A stretch of 64,000 nt of DNA from Paenibacillus nanensis (GCF_003583765.1 NZ_QXQA01000010.1:124001-188000), one strand, 5' to 3'. Counted from the stretch's first letter, positions 1-8,997 are shown. Notes: a model not told the origin generated them from the sequence alone. Program-made: numbers and translations.

Positions 1-2
1 GG

Positions 3-1700
3 CTTCTGGGCTCCTATCTCGAGAATATGGTAAGCGACGTCGAGTCGCTGTCACTCTATCTGATCGGGCATGAGGAGGTGCAGGACTATCTTCGAACGCC
101 GGAGAAGGACGTGTTGAAGCAGACGAGAATCGCCAATTTGCTGATGACGATGTCAATCTCGAAGCCGTATATTGCGAACGTTATCGTAGAGTCCAATTCC
201 GGCAAGCCGGCAATCGCCTACAAGTCGGTTACGGCGTCAACCTGGACCGACATTGCGGAGCAGTATCCGAGCTACTACACGGAATTTCCGAAATGGTGGT
301 CCTCGGTGCACAGGCAAGTAACGTCATCGGAGGGCGCAAGGGATGTCATTACCATGTCGAGGCCGATACGGAGCACCAAAAAATATTACGATATCGGCAT
401 GCTGAAGATAAGTCTGCTGCAAAGCGAAATTGCGGAGCATCTGAAGCAAGGGGGGCTTGAAGGAGGAGGCGTCGTCCTATTATTGGACGGACAGAACCGC
501 ATTTTGGCCGGGCCGAATGACTACTTGAAGAACGGAAGTCTCGAAACCTATTATCCTGGAATCAAAAGCTTCAGCGGAGCCTCGGGCTGGTTCGAGTACG
601 GCATAAACGCCGATAAAAAAACGGTCTTGTATTACGATATGCCGAACGTGGAATGGAAGCTCGTCGGCATCATCCCCGTGCAGGCCTATAAGTCGCAGAA
701 CCAATATTTCCTTACTTTAACAGCGGTTGCAGTCAGTCTCGCCATGATTTTTGTTATCGCATTTGTCCTGTTCCTCATTCAGAAGGTTACCAACCCGTTG
801 TCCAAGCTGACGAAGTTTTTGAAAAATTCGAGCCCGGACGAGCCGCTTCCGACGCTGCCGGTGACAACGATCGATGAAGTAGGCCAGCTGATCATCAGCT
901 ACAACCGGATGAGCTCCCGCATCGAGAAGCTGACGGATGAAGTGAAGAAGAACGAGTCGCTCAAGAAGGAAGCGGATATGATGGCGCTGCAGGCGCAGAT
1001 TAACCCGCATTTTCTTTATAACACCTTATCGTCCGTACACTGGATGGCGCTGATGAAAGGCGAAGAACGGATCGCCGAAATGGTCGGATCGTTGAGCGAC
1101 TTTTTGCGGTTCAGCCTGAACAACGGCCAGGAGTACTGTACGGTTCACCAGGAAATTTCTCATATCGACAATTACGTAAATATCCAATCGATTCGTTATC
1201 CGGACAAGTTCCAATATGTCGAAGATATTCCATCCGAACTGTTGGAGCGGAAGATGCTGAAGCTGCTCCTGCAGCCGCTAATTGAAAACGCGATGATCCA
1301 CGGCATTCTGAAGCGGGAAGGGGTAGGGCGCATCTCGGTTCGCGCGGAGGCCGGGGACGAGACGATAACCTTTATTGTGGAGGACGACGGCATAGGCATG
1401 CCGAGCCAACGGCTGGAGGAGCTGAGAAAGCGGATCGCGAGCAAGCTTGATCCGGATGGAGTGTCCGATTATTCGGGAGGCAGCTACGGCCTGCGAAATG
1501 TGCATAACCGTCTTCTGCTGCATTACGGTCCCGAAGCGGGTCTTCATATCGAGAGCAAGGAAGGCGAGGGGACGCGCGTCAGGTTTACGATTGTGCCGTC
1601 TTTTGCGCTGAGGGAGCAGGAGCGCGAGCAGGAGCAATCGAGAGAACGCGTTGCCTTACAGCTGGATATACCAAACCAAGGAGAGGGTAATCGCGAATGA
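3..1700 (+). CDS. YesM-type sensor histidine kinase (5' partial)
   Basis: This is the membrane sensor kinase of a carbohydrate-type two-component system. The reading frame is open to the left edge, so the first Met (position 27) is probably internal and the N-terminal membrane segment lies outside the window. Numbered from that Met, an extracellular sensing region covers about residues 1-225, a membrane segment about 228-251, a HAMP linker about 252-305, and a His_kinase domain carries the motif QINPHFLYNTL with the phospho-acceptor at His328. The HATPase region has N-box LIENAMIHG and G-boxes DDGIGM and GSYGLRNV. It overlaps the response regulator gene by 4 bp (ATGA). Family membership is clear; the ligand is unknown, but the ABC sugar importer immediately downstream suggests an oligosaccharide. 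Confidence 0.93.
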   Translation, partial: LLGSYLENMVSDVESLSLYLIGHEEVQDYLRTPEKDVLKQTRIANLLMTMSISKPYIANVIVESNSGKPAIAYKSVTASTWTDIAEQYPSYYTEFPKWWSSVHRQVTSSEGARDVITMSRPIRSTKKYYDIGMLKISLLQSEIAEHLKQGGLEGGGVVLLLDGQNRILAGPNDYLKNGSLETYYPGIKSFSGASGWFEYGINADKKTVLYYDMPNVEWKLVGIIPVQAYKSQNQYFLTLTAVAVSLAMIFVIAFVLFLIQKVTNPLSKLTKFLKNSSPDEPLPTLPVTTIDEVGQLIISYNRMSSRIEKLTDEVKKNESLKKEADMMALQAQINPHFLYNTLSSVHWMALMKGEERIAEMVGSLSDFLRFSLNNGQEYCTVHQEISHIDNYVNIQSIRYPDKFQYVEDIPSELLERKMLKLLLQPLIENAMIHGILKREGVGRISVRAEAGDETITFIVEDDGIGMPSQRLEELRKRIASKLDPDGVSDYSGGSYGLRNVHNRLLLHYGPEAGLHIESKEGEGTRVRFTIVPSFALREQEREQEQSRERVALQLDIPNQGEGNRE

Positions 1701-3250
1701 AGCTGCTTATAGTCGACGATGAAGTGATTATTCGGGAAGGGCTCAGCACGGTCATCAAGTGGGAGGAGAACGGCTTCACTCTTCTTCCGCCGGCTGCTTC
1801 TGCGGAGGAAGTGCTGATGCGCATGCCGCTAGAAAGGCCGGATGTGATTCTGACCGATATTCGGATGACTGGCAAATCGGGGCTTGAGCTGGCGCATGAA
1901 GTGAAGAAAAGCTATCCCGATACGGAGATTGTCATTTTATCCGGTTATGAGGAATTTACCTATGCGCAGCAAGCGATTCGGGAGGGCATCAGCGACTATC
2001 TGCTGAAGACAAGCCGGCCCGGCGAGATTATGGCGGCTGCTGTGCGGGCGCGGCAGCGGATCGAAAAGAAACGGACGGCATTGCGGGAAGGCGAAGAGCA
2101 CCAGAGCGCATTCCGGTTCAAGCTGCTGGAGCGGATGCTTAGCGGCGATCAGCCGGTAACGGAGCGGGAGCTGCAAGAAATTTTGCATCATTATCCGGAG
2201 CTGCGCGTCGCGTCGGAATGGGAGTCGCTGGAGCTGTGGTTCGTTACCGCCGCAGAAGCGCTGCCCGCGCTATCGGAAGCGGATCACGGCATTGCCGAGA
2301 CCGACAGCATGCTTCGCGAAGCGCTTAGCTGCGTCCTGCTGGACTGGAAGGGCGGCTGGCTGTGTATATTCCGGTCCGGCCAGGCCGGAGCGGCGCGCGT
2401 GATCCGCATGGCGATGGAGCGGGCGGAGCTGGCGCTCGGCATGCGTCTATTTGCGGCTTCGGGACTTCCCGCCGCTCATGCCTCCGAGCTTAGGGAGTCG
2501 GTGCGTACGGCGGAGCAGGCCTCCGCATACCGATTTTTATTAAGCGAAAGCGGTGTCGTGAAATACGAGGACATCCGAACGCGCACAGGCATGCGTACCG
2601 TCTGCTCGCAGAAGGAAGAAGAAGAGCTGACCGCCGTGCTCCGTTCCCGTGACTTGGATCAGCTGGATCGCTGGATCTCGGCCGCGCTTGAAGGAATAAA
2701 GCGCGATCCGATGGCGACACCCGGTTCGATGAAAGCGTATCTTCACTCTTATCTGGTAGCCGCTTTCCGCTGGCTGGAGCGGGCAGCGGCGTCGGTAGGC
2801 CAATCGGCCGCAGACTTTCCGCAGCTCGAGAGCCTTGATTTGAACCGGCTCGACGTTCAGCCGGATGAAGTGTTGAAAAAGATTTTGTCCGCCGCAATGA
2901 GCCATTATGGCCGGCTTTCCGGCGGGCGGAACGCTGCGATTGAGACCGCCATCGCTTATATCAGGGACCATCTGGATCAGAGCTTGACCCTGTCACAGCT
3001 TGCGGCGGCGGCCCATATGAATCCGAATTATTTCAGCGAGCTGTTCAAAAGGGAAACCGGGAAAAACTATATCGACTTTGTGACCGAAGCGCGCATTGAA
3101 TGGGCCACAAGATTGCTGAGAGAGACGCCCGCGAAAATAAGCGAAGTGGCGAGACGCGTGGGGTATGAGGATTTAAAACATTTCAACAAGCTGTTCAAAC
3201 GGTACACCGGCGAGACGCCGTCAAGCTATCGGGAGCAGAGGTTCAGGTGA
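1697..3250 (+). CDS. YesN-type response regulator with AraC DNA-binding domain
   Basis: This is the cytoplasmic transcription factor paired with the upstream kinase, to which it is coupled by a 4-bp overlap. The receiver domain occupies about residues 1-120, with acidic pocket residues in IVDDE and the phospho-acceptor Asp54 in LTDIRM. A poorly conserved middle region follows, and the C-terminal 100 residues form a double helix-turn-helix of AraC/XylS type (SLTLSQLAAAAHMNPNYFSE and ISEVARRVGYEDLKHFNKLF). At 517 aa it has the usual length for YesN-like regulators. In this family the regulator commonly activates the adjacent ABC importer, so the three transport genes that follow are the likely target (inference). 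Confidence 0.93.
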   Translation: MKLLIVDDEVIIREGLSTVIKWEENGFTLLPPAASAEEVLMRMPLERPDVILTDIRMTGKSGLELAHEVKKSYPDTEIVILSGYEEFTYAQQAIREGISDYLLKTSRPGEIMAAAVRARQRIEKKRTALREGEEHQSAFRFKLLERMLSGDQPVTERELQEILHHYPELRVASEWESLELWFVTAAEALPALSEADHGIAETDSMLREALSCVLLDWKGGWLCIFRSGQAGAARVIRMAMERAELALGMRLFAASGLPAAHASELRESVRTAEQASAYRFLLSESGVVKYEDIRTRTGMRTVCSQKEEEELTAVLRSRDLDQLDRWISAALEGIKRDPMATPGSMKAYLHSYLVAAFRWLERAAASVGQSAADFPQLESLDLNRLDVQPDEVLKKILSAAMSHYGRLSGGRNAAIETAIAYIRDHLDQSLTLSQLAAAAHMNPNYFSELFKRETGKNYIDFVTEARIEWATRLLRETPAKISEVARRVGYEDLKHFNKLFKRYTGETPSSYREQRFR

Positions 3251-3344
3251 AATTACACCCCCTATTACCTGAATTCTCACCCCTACGCCGGCCGCGTGGG
3301 GAACGCCTATACTTAAACTATCTTATCAAGGGGGGGCTTACTAG

Positions 3345-4664
3345 ATGAAGAAAAGATTCACATGGGTAGTAACGTTAATCGCACTGATTTCCCTGCTTGC
3401 TGCCGCTTGTTCCAGCGGCTCGGACACCGGCTCAAATGAAGGCGGTTCCACAGAAAAAGTTAAACTGACGATCTGGCATAACTTCGCGGGCGACGATTTG
3501 CGCGCGAAAGCGGTCAGAGGACTAATTGATGAGTATAAGAAAAACAACCCTAACGTCGAGCTCGACGCGCAAGCGATTCCGGTCGACGGATACCGTCAGC
3601 GTCTGAGCACGGTAGCCGCGGGCAACGAAATGCCGGATGTGTTCTTCGTTTACGCCGGCAGTCAATCGCAAGAGTTCTACGATGCGGGGCTGCTTCAGCC
3701 GATCACGCCGCTTGCGGAAGAGTATCCGGATTGGAAAGCGAACTTCATGGACGGCGCGTTTGACCGCTTCGAGTTCGAGGAAGGCCAAATCTATTCCGCT
3801 CCGGTCGGTTTATCCGCGACATCCTTCCTCTATTACAATAAAGACTTGTTCGAGAGGTATAACGTAACGGTTCCGACAACATGGACGGAGCTGATGACGG
3901 CGGTCAAAACCTTCAACGACAACGGCATTACGCCGATCGCGCTTGGCAACAAGGCGCCTTGGGTTGCGCAATCCACGATTCTGGGCTCCCTGGCCGACCG
4001 CGTGACGGGCACGGAGTGGTTCCTGAAGGCAGTGAAAGGCGAAGCCTCCTTCACCGATCAGGTGTTCATCGATGCGCTTGCCAAGTTCAAGGAGCTGGTG
4101 GACAACAAGGCGTTCCAAGAGGGCGCGAACAGCATCGACAATACGCAGGCTGAGCAATATTTCATTCAAGGCAACGCGGCGATGATGATCAGCGGCGCAT
4201 GGACGCTGACGAACCTGGCGGCTTCCGCCACGGATGAGCAAATGGCGCCGATCGAAGTGACGACGATGCCGGCCATCGAAGGCGGCGCAGGCGCGCCGGG
4301 CACGATCTCCGGAGGAGCGGGCGGCGGATTCGCGCTCAGCAAAAACACGGAAGGCGCAGTCAAAGAAGCGGCCCTTGACCTGATTTACGCGATCAGCGGT
4401 CCGGACGGCCAGAAGGCGATTGCCGAAAGCAACTCGATGGTTATGTACAAAATGGATCTTGAAAACGCGAATGTAAGCCCGCTGTACCTGAAAGCCTTCA
4501 ACGTGGCCAAAGAAGCAGGCATCACGCCGGTGTATGACGCTTATCTGTCGGCAGAAGCGGGTGAAGCGATCAACAACGGCCTGCAGGAAATTATGATGGG
4601 CGGCAAGCTGGAGGACGTGGCGAAGAAGCTGCAGGACGCGCAAGCCAGGTCGACGCAGCAATAA
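3345..4664 (+). CDS. sugar ABC transporter substrate-binding lipoprotein
   Basis: This extracellular solute-binding protein (family 1) is anchored by a lipid. The N-terminus is a lipoprotein signal peptide: positive MKKR, a hydrophobic core, and lipobox LAAAC with Cys22 as the lipidated residue. The mature protein, about 417 aa, has the family fold, including an N-terminal strand with IWHNFAGDD, the segment ADRVTGTEWF, and the Gly-rich ISGGAGGGFALSK near the hinge. It directly follows the YesMN-type system and precedes two permeases. The start is preceded by a G-rich SD (AAGGGGGG). The substrate cannot be read from sequence; family and context point to an oligosaccharide. Confidence 0.93.
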   Translation: MKKRFTWVVTLIALISLLAAACSSGSDTGSNEGGSTEKVKLTIWHNFAGDDLRAKAVRGLIDEYKKNNPNVELDAQAIPVDGYRQRLSTVAAGNEMPDVFFVYAGSQSQEFYDAGLLQPITPLAEEYPDWKANFMDGAFDRFEFEEGQIYSAPVGLSATSFLYYNKDLFERYNVTVPTTWTELMTAVKTFNDNGITPIALGNKAPWVAQSTILGSLADRVTGTEWFLKAVKGEASFTDQVFIDALAKFKELVDNKAFQEGANSIDNTQAEQYFIQGNAAMMISGAWTLTNLAASATDEQMAPIEVTTMPAIEGGAGAPGTISGGAGGGFALSKNTEGAVKEAALDLIYAISGPDGQKAIAESNSMVMYKMDLENANVSPLYLKAFNVAKEAGITPVYDAYLSAEAGEAINNGLQEIMMGGKLEDVAKKLQDAQARSTQQ

Positions 4665-4684
4665 CCTTTAATCCTGGTCTCAAA

Positions 4685-4708
4685 GGACGCGCCTTCACCG
4701 GCGCGTCC
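4685..4708 (+). promoter_or_regulatory. intercistronic hairpin between binding protein and permease
   Basis: GGACGCGCC and GGCGCGTCC form a perfect 9-bp stem with a 6-nt loop and no following U-tract. A stem like this between a binding-protein gene and its permeases typically stabilises the upstream mRNA segment or attenuates readthrough, giving more binding protein than permease. That role is inferred from position; the stem is seen directly. Confidence 0.6.
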
Positions 4709-4739
4709 AACAACTAGAATAAATAAGGAGGCCGCCGCC

Positions 4740-5612
4740 ATGCCGTCATCATTGCGCGCTCGAAGCTTCGTCACTCTGGCGCTGCTTCCGGCACTGCTCA
4801 TTTTTCTGACATTTGGTATCGTTCCGATCATTTGGTCGGCTTACTACGGATTCTTCGATTGGAGCGGGCTCGGGGCGCTCAAATTTGTCGGGCTCGACAA
4901 TTACGAGATGATGCTCCAGGATCCGATCTTTTGGAGAGCGCTTAAAAACAACCTTATCCTCGTAGCTTCGGCGATTATCGGACAGGTGCCGATCGCGCTG
5001 CTGCTGGCTTTGCTTTTGCTCAAAAACTCGATGTTCAACCGGATCATCCGGTCGGCCGTATTTATGCCGATGGTGCTGTCCACCGTCGTCGTCGGCCTTA
5101 TCTGGGGTTACATTTACCAGCCGCAATTCGGCTTGCTGAATACGATGCTCGACATGCTTGGACTGGATTCCTGGGTTCGCGCCTGGCTGTCCGATCCGAA
5201 AGTGAATATGTACGCCGTTTCTATTCCGATCAACTGGGCCAATATCGGGCCGTATCTCGTCATTTTTATCGCAGCGCTGCAAAATATCTCTTCCGAGGTG
5301 AACGATGCGGCGAAGATCGACGGAGCCGTAGGCTTCCGTAAGCTCTTCTACGTGACGCTCCCGATTATTTGGGACACGATTATCGTTACGATTATTTTAT
5401 GTATCTCGGGCAGCTTAAAAGCGTTCGACCATGTCATTGTCATGACCGGCGGCGGCCCCGCGCAATCGACGGAGCTTCTTGCGACGTACATGTACAATAA
5501 CAGCTTTACCGTATACCGTTACGGCTACGGCTCCGCCGTATCCACGATGATCATCCTGATCAGCGCCTTGCTTATCGGTCTGAATTATTTCATAACGAAG
5601 AGACGCAGCTGA
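4740..5612 (+). CDS. sugar ABC transporter permease (MalF/UgpA type)
   Basis: This is the first inner-membrane subunit of the importer, about 290 aa with six predicted membrane spans starting at residue 12. The cytoplasmic EAA loop that contacts the ATPase is visible at EVNDAAKIDGAVGFRKLFYVTLP, with the conserved Gly. A good SD (AAGGAGG) lies just upstream of the ATG. It is followed after about 40 bp by the second permease. No ATP-binding subunit is encoded nearby, so the importer probably borrows a shared MsmK/MsmX-type ATPase from elsewhere in the genome (known practice in Bacillota; inferred here). Confidence 0.92.
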   Translation: MPSSLRARSFVTLALLPALLIFLTFGIVPIIWSAYYGFFDWSGLGALKFVGLDNYEMMLQDPIFWRALKNNLILVASAIIGQVPIALLLALLLLKNSMFNRIIRSAVFMPMVLSTVVVGLIWGYIYQPQFGLLNTMLDMLGLDSWVRAWLSDPKVNMYAVSIPINWANIGPYLVIFIAALQNISSEVNDAAKIDGAVGFRKLFYVTLPIIWDTIIVTIILCISGSLKAFDHVIVMTGGGPAQSTELLATYMYNNSFTVYRYGYGSAVSTMIILISALLIGLNYFITKRRS

Positions 5613-5655
5613 GAGTAGATGCCGTATCAGCAAGGACGATGAAGGAGTGAATCTT

Positions 5656-6525
5656 ATGTTGCCAATGACTAACGCCAGCGCGGCCGGTTCAAGGTCCGCG
5701 ACTTGGAGAAAGCCGTTTCGGCTTCTCCTGAAGCTGGCCTTGTTCTTATATGCGATCGTGACGCTGTACCCGCTTTTTTGGCTTGTGATCAGCGCGTTTA
5801 AGTCCAATCAGGACTTCTTCAACCATCCGTTCGGTCTGCCGCTGGAGTGGCAGATCGAGAATGTAACGCGGGCTTGGGAGCTCGGCGACATGGGCAGGGC
5901 GATGTTCAACTCGACGCTGGTAACCATTTCGTCGGTCGTCCTGACTATCGTGCTGGGGACGCTTGCCGCCTATGCGATTTCCCGGTTCCAATTTAAGCTT
6001 AGCGGCGCGGTGAAGGGACTCTTTCTGCTCGGCATGCTTATCCCGATTCATAGCACGCTTGTCCCGCTTTTTATTTTCATGAATAAGATCAACATGCTGG
6101 ATACCTACTGGTCGCTCATTTTGCCTTATACGGCGTTTGAGCTGTCGATCGCGATCTTCCTCTGCATCGCCTATATGGCCTCCATTCCGAAGGAGGTAGA
6201 GGAAGCGGCTCTAATTGACGGCAACGGCTGGTGGGGCGTTTTTGGACGAATCATTCTTCCGCTCTGTCTGCCGGTGATCGCGACCGTGACGATTATCGCG
6301 TTTCTGCGGTTTTGGAACGACTTCTCGTTCGCGCTCGTCTTTATCAATTCGCAGGCGCTGAAGACGCTTCCGCTCAGTCTCTCGCTGTTCTCCGACGGCT
6401 ACGGCACGGACTATGCGCTGACGATGGGCGCGATGCTGATCGCGGTAATTCCGACGATCGTCATCTACTTGATCTTCCAAGAGCAGATCATGAAAGGCAT
6501 GGTAGCAGGCTCGGTCAAAGGCTAA
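5656..6525 (+). CDS. sugar ABC transporter permease (MalG type)
   Basis: This is the second membrane subunit of the importer, with six spans and the EAA loop EVEEAALIDGNGWWGVFGRIILP. The ATG at 5656 is chosen because the SD AAGGAG (5642-5647) lies 8 nt before it. A GTG nine bases upstream would sit inside the SD and is unlikely. The 289-aa product has the usual length. It is the last gene of the transport operon, and its stop codon sits within the stem of a terminator hairpin. Confidence 0.92.
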   Translation: MLPMTNASAAGSRSATWRKPFRLLLKLALFLYAIVTLYPLFWLVISAFKSNQDFFNHPFGLPLEWQIENVTRAWELGDMGRAMFNSTLVTISSVVLTIVLGTLAAYAISRFQFKLSGAVKGLFLLGMLIPIHSTLVPLFIFMNKINMLDTYWSLILPYTAFELSIAIFLCIAYMASIPKEVEEAALIDGNGWWGVFGRIILPLCLPVIATVTIIAFLRFWNDFSFALVFINSQALKTLPLSLSLFSDGYGTDYALTMGAMLIAVIPTIVIYLIFQEQIMKGMVAGSVKG

Positions 6526-6547
6526 CGCCTTGGCTGGGCTTTTTTTA
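6509..6547 (+). terminator. rho-independent terminator after sugar ABC operon
   Basis: A long imperfect hairpin starts inside the last codons of the permease gene (stem core AAGGC-TAAC-GCCTT, extended outward by GC and GU pairs to GGGC) and is followed by TTTTTTTATTT. Confidence 0.75.
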
Positions 6548-6643
6548 TTTGCTGCAGCACGCATCGCACGGATATCCTGGTTGGGCTTCGCGCTGCGGGC
6601 ACGCTTTGGCTATGATTGCTGCTGCTGTAGCTGCTCCAGACTG

Positions 6644-6836
6644 AAATAAGGACAAAAGTGCAATTATTTTTTGCCCAAATGGACAATTTGCTGAAAATAG
6701 CGCCATTTGTACACTTATTCCGTCGCTGTAACTCACAAAACGGGGTAGGCCACATTGAATAAGTGCACTTTTGTCTCTATTTCGTTATACCTGGAGAAAG
6801 ATACGTGATTAGGTGCACGTTTGTCCTTATTTTGCA
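6644..6836. repeat. array of four GTGCAC-type palindromic repeats spaced about 51 bp
   Basis: Four related copies combine a TGCAC/GTGCA core with AATAAG and TTTTGTCC flanks. The core positions are near 6658, 6709, 6763 and 6813, so spacings are 51, 54 and 50 bp. The best copies are AATAAGTGCACTTTTGTC near 6758 and TTAGGTGCACGTTTGTCC near 6809; the first is in the opposite orientation (AATAAGGACAAAAGTGCA). Flanks between cores are largely unique. The array lies downstream of the sugar ABC operon terminator. Function unknown. Confidence 0.6.
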
Positions 6837-6945
6837 CAGCGGCATAGATTGGTGTAAATGAGGGTGACATGATGAGGCGGCAAGAGATGTGGATGTGCAG
6901 TTTAGCTGTTTAAGAGTATGGGCGAGCGGCGTGTAGAAAAGGGCG

Positions 6946-7122
6946 GTGAGAGTGCGAAGGATGGCAGAGTAGTTCGTGTAGCGTGAGTACGGCGGAGGGT
7001 GGAGTAATTAGTGAAGCGAGAGTTCGGCGGAATGCGATGTTGCTCGTATAGTGAGAGTGCGACGGATGGTGGAGTTGTTAGTGCAGCGAGCGCGGGGGGG
7101 ATGCGATGTAGCTCGTCCTGTC
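6946..7122. repeat. 35-bp degenerate tandem repeat, five units
   Basis: Five head-to-tail units of 37, 35, 35, 35 and 35 bp start at 6946, 6983, 7018, 7053 and 7088. Each begins with a GAG-rich start (GTGAG or GAGAG) followed by a purine-rich stretch. Units 2 and 4 resemble each other (ending in TTAGTG-AGC), as do units 3 and 5 (GATGCGATGT-GCTCGT). The array is therefore a 70-bp dimer repeat. No convincing reading frame runs through it. The rest of the gap up to the mtl control region (7123-7353) shows nothing I recognise. Confidence 0.65.
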
Positions 7123-7353
7123 AAGAGATCGTAGCTTGAGGTTAAAGAGGCGGAAAAGCGGCGGTCGGAGGTCAGATCGGCCCAACTCCATTTCATGTCT
7201 ACATATGAGAAATTGACTAAAAAAACATCCATTTGCGCACTATAGGTGTGGAGCAAGCTTGAGCGATCGTATGTAATTATTGGTTATCGGGCTTGGGGAC
7301 AAATGGAGGAATTCCACTACACGCCTTAAGGCTTGTCTAATAATGAACATTTT

Positions 7354-7371
7354 GTCATCAGCGCTGATGAC
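7354..7371. promoter_or_regulatory. 18-bp perfect palindrome upstream of mtl promoter (MtlR operator candidate)
   Basis: GTCATCAGCGCTGATGAC is a perfect palindrome. Its outer context reads TTTGTCA and TGACGAAA, similar to the TTGTCA/TGACAA half-sites described for MtlR operators in Bacillales. It lies 20 bp upstream of the -35 box, a suitable place for an activator. Assignment to the downstream mtlR product is inference. Confidence 0.5.
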
Positions 7372-7391
7372 GAAACCTGGTTATCCTTCAA

Positions 7392-7420
7392 TTGAACTGT
7401 AAGCGCTTCCGAATTAAGAT
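7392..7420 (+). promoter_or_regulatory. mtl operon promoter with cre site in the spacer
   Basis: TTGAAC (7392-7397) and TAAGAT (7415-7420) are separated by exactly 17 bp. The spacer holds TGTAAGCGCTTCCG (7398-7411), which fits the CcpA cre consensus closely, so CcpA bound there would block RNA polymerase. Shortly downstream, a small hairpin (GACCC and GGGTC, 7431-7446) lies near the expected 5' end of the mRNA, before the SD. This is the normal arrangement for a catabolite-repressed sugar operon. Confidence 0.75.
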
Positions 7421-7473
7421 TAAGCAAGACGACCCCTTGAAGGGTCGGCATAGTACAAAAGGAGGTTCACAGG

Positions 7474-8916
7474 ATGAGTCAAGTGAATCATCAGAATAAC
7501 GAGTCCCAAGGCGGGGCTAGGGTTGCTGTCCAGAAATTCGGACGATTCCTTAGCGGCATGGTCATGCCGAATATCGGCGCCTTTATCGCATGGGGATTAA
7601 TTACGGCGCTTTTCATCCCGACCGGCTGGCTGCCGAACGAAAGCTTCGCGACCTTGGTCGACCCGATGATCAAGTATCTTCTTCCGCTGCTGATCGGTTA
7701 TACCGGCGGCAGCATGATTCATGGCACGCGCGGCGGCGTCATCGGCGCGATTGCGACGGCCGGCGTTATCGTCGGAGCGGATATTCCGATGTTCCTGGGC
7801 GCGATGGTCATGGGTCCACTTTCTGCCTGGATCCTGAAGCAATTCGATAAATCGATCGAGGGCAAAATTAAGTCCGGCTTTGAGATGCTGGTTAACAACT
7901 TCTCCTCGGGTATTATCGGCGGCGCTCTCGCGCTGCTTGCTTTCAAGGGCATTGGGCCGATAATCGAGGTGTTCAGCTCTGCTCTAGCTCGCGGGGTTGA
8001 CTTCATGATCAACCATAACTTGCTTCCGCTGGCCAACATCTTGATTGAGCCTGCTAAAGTTTTGTTCCTCAACAACGCGATTAACCATGGCGTACTTGGA
8101 CCAATCGCATTGGAGCAGGCGGATAAGCTAGGCAAATCGATTATCTTTATGCTTGAATCGAACCCAGGACCAGGGCTTGGTATCTTGCTGGCCTACTGGC
8201 TGTTCGGACGCGGAACGGTGAAGCAATCTGCGCCGGGCGCAGCGGTCATTCACTTTTTTGGCGGTATTCACGAAATCTACTTCCCGTACATTTTGATGAG
8301 GCCGATTCTGATAGTAGCAGCTATCGCAGGCGGCGTCGCAGGTACGTTTACGTTCTCGCTGCTCGATGCTGGACTTGTATCGACCCCATCGCCGGGCAGT
8401 ATCATCGCATACTTCGCCTTCTCGCCTAAAGGCAATTACTTGCCTATGATTGCGGGTGTTCTCGTAGCAACGATCGCTTCGTTCGTCGTCGCTTCCATCT
8501 TCCTGAAGAGCGGCAAGCAAACGGCTGAAGACGATCTGGAGGCGGCAACGTCGAAGATGAAGCAGATGAAAGCAGAGTCCAAAGGCGCGGCGGCGGCTCC
8601 TGCACCAGCTGCCGATGGCGTGACCAAATCCAATGAAGATGTGAGAAAAATTGTCTTCTCCTGCGACGCGGGTATGGGCTCGAGCGCGATGGGCGCATCG
8701 ATTCTTCGGAAGAAGCTGAAGAATGCAGGAGTTGATGTGAGCGTGACGAATACGGCAATCAGCGATATTCCAGGCGATGCCGATATTGTCATTACCCATA
8801 AAACCTTAACAGATCGGGCAAAAATAAAAGCACCTGATGCCGAACACATCTCCATTGACGATTTCCTCAAAGCGGCCGAGTATGACCAGCTGGCGCAGCG
8901 TCTGAGCAAATCTTAA
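7474..8916 (+). CDS. mtlA: PTS mannitol transporter subunit EIICB
   Basis: This membrane component imports mannitol and phosphorylates it to mannitol-1-phosphate. The first 340 residues form the IIC channel, with multiple spans and the conserved GGIHEIYFPYILM motif. A Lys/Ala-rich linker follows, then the cytoplasmic IIB domain with phospho-Cys397 in SCDAGMGSS. At 480 aa it matches two-domain MtlA proteins; the IIA domain is encoded separately by mtlF three genes on. A strong SD (AAGGAGG) precedes the ATG. It heads an operon with mtlR, mtlF, mtlD, ptsI and ptsH. Confidence 0.96.
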   Translation: MSQVNHQNNESQGGARVAVQKFGRFLSGMVMPNIGAFIAWGLITALFIPTGWLPNESFATLVDPMIKYLLPLLIGYTGGSMIHGTRGGVIGAIATAGVIVGADIPMFLGAMVMGPLSAWILKQFDKSIEGKIKSGFEMLVNNFSSGIIGGALALLAFKGIGPIIEVFSSALARGVDFMINHNLLPLANILIEPAKVLFLNNAINHGVLGPIALEQADKLGKSIIFMLESNPGPGLGILLAYWLFGRGTVKQSAPGAAVIHFFGGIHEIYFPYILMRPILIVAAIAGGVAGTFTFSLLDAGLVSTPSPGSIIAYFAFSPKGNYLPMIAGVLVATIASFVVASIFLKSGKQTAEDDLEAATSKMKQMKAESKGAAAAPAPAADGVTKSNEDVRKIVFSCDAGMGSSAMGASILRKKLKNAGVDVSVTNTAISDIPGDADIVITHKTLTDRAKIKAPDAEHISIDDFLKAAEYDQLAQRLSKS

Positions 8917-8997
8917 TCGGCAGAAGCGAGAGGCAAGTGAGACGCTGACGTGTATTTCCGTCGGCGTTTCCGCCATTTTCAGAGAAGGAGGAATGGC

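Noticed and set aside
3810-4661. Long minus-strand frame (283 aa) opposite the sugar-binding lipoprotein gene
   Set aside because: It is antisense to a clearly conserved gene, is Arg/His-rich, and has no domain or SD; a by-product of GC-biased codon use.
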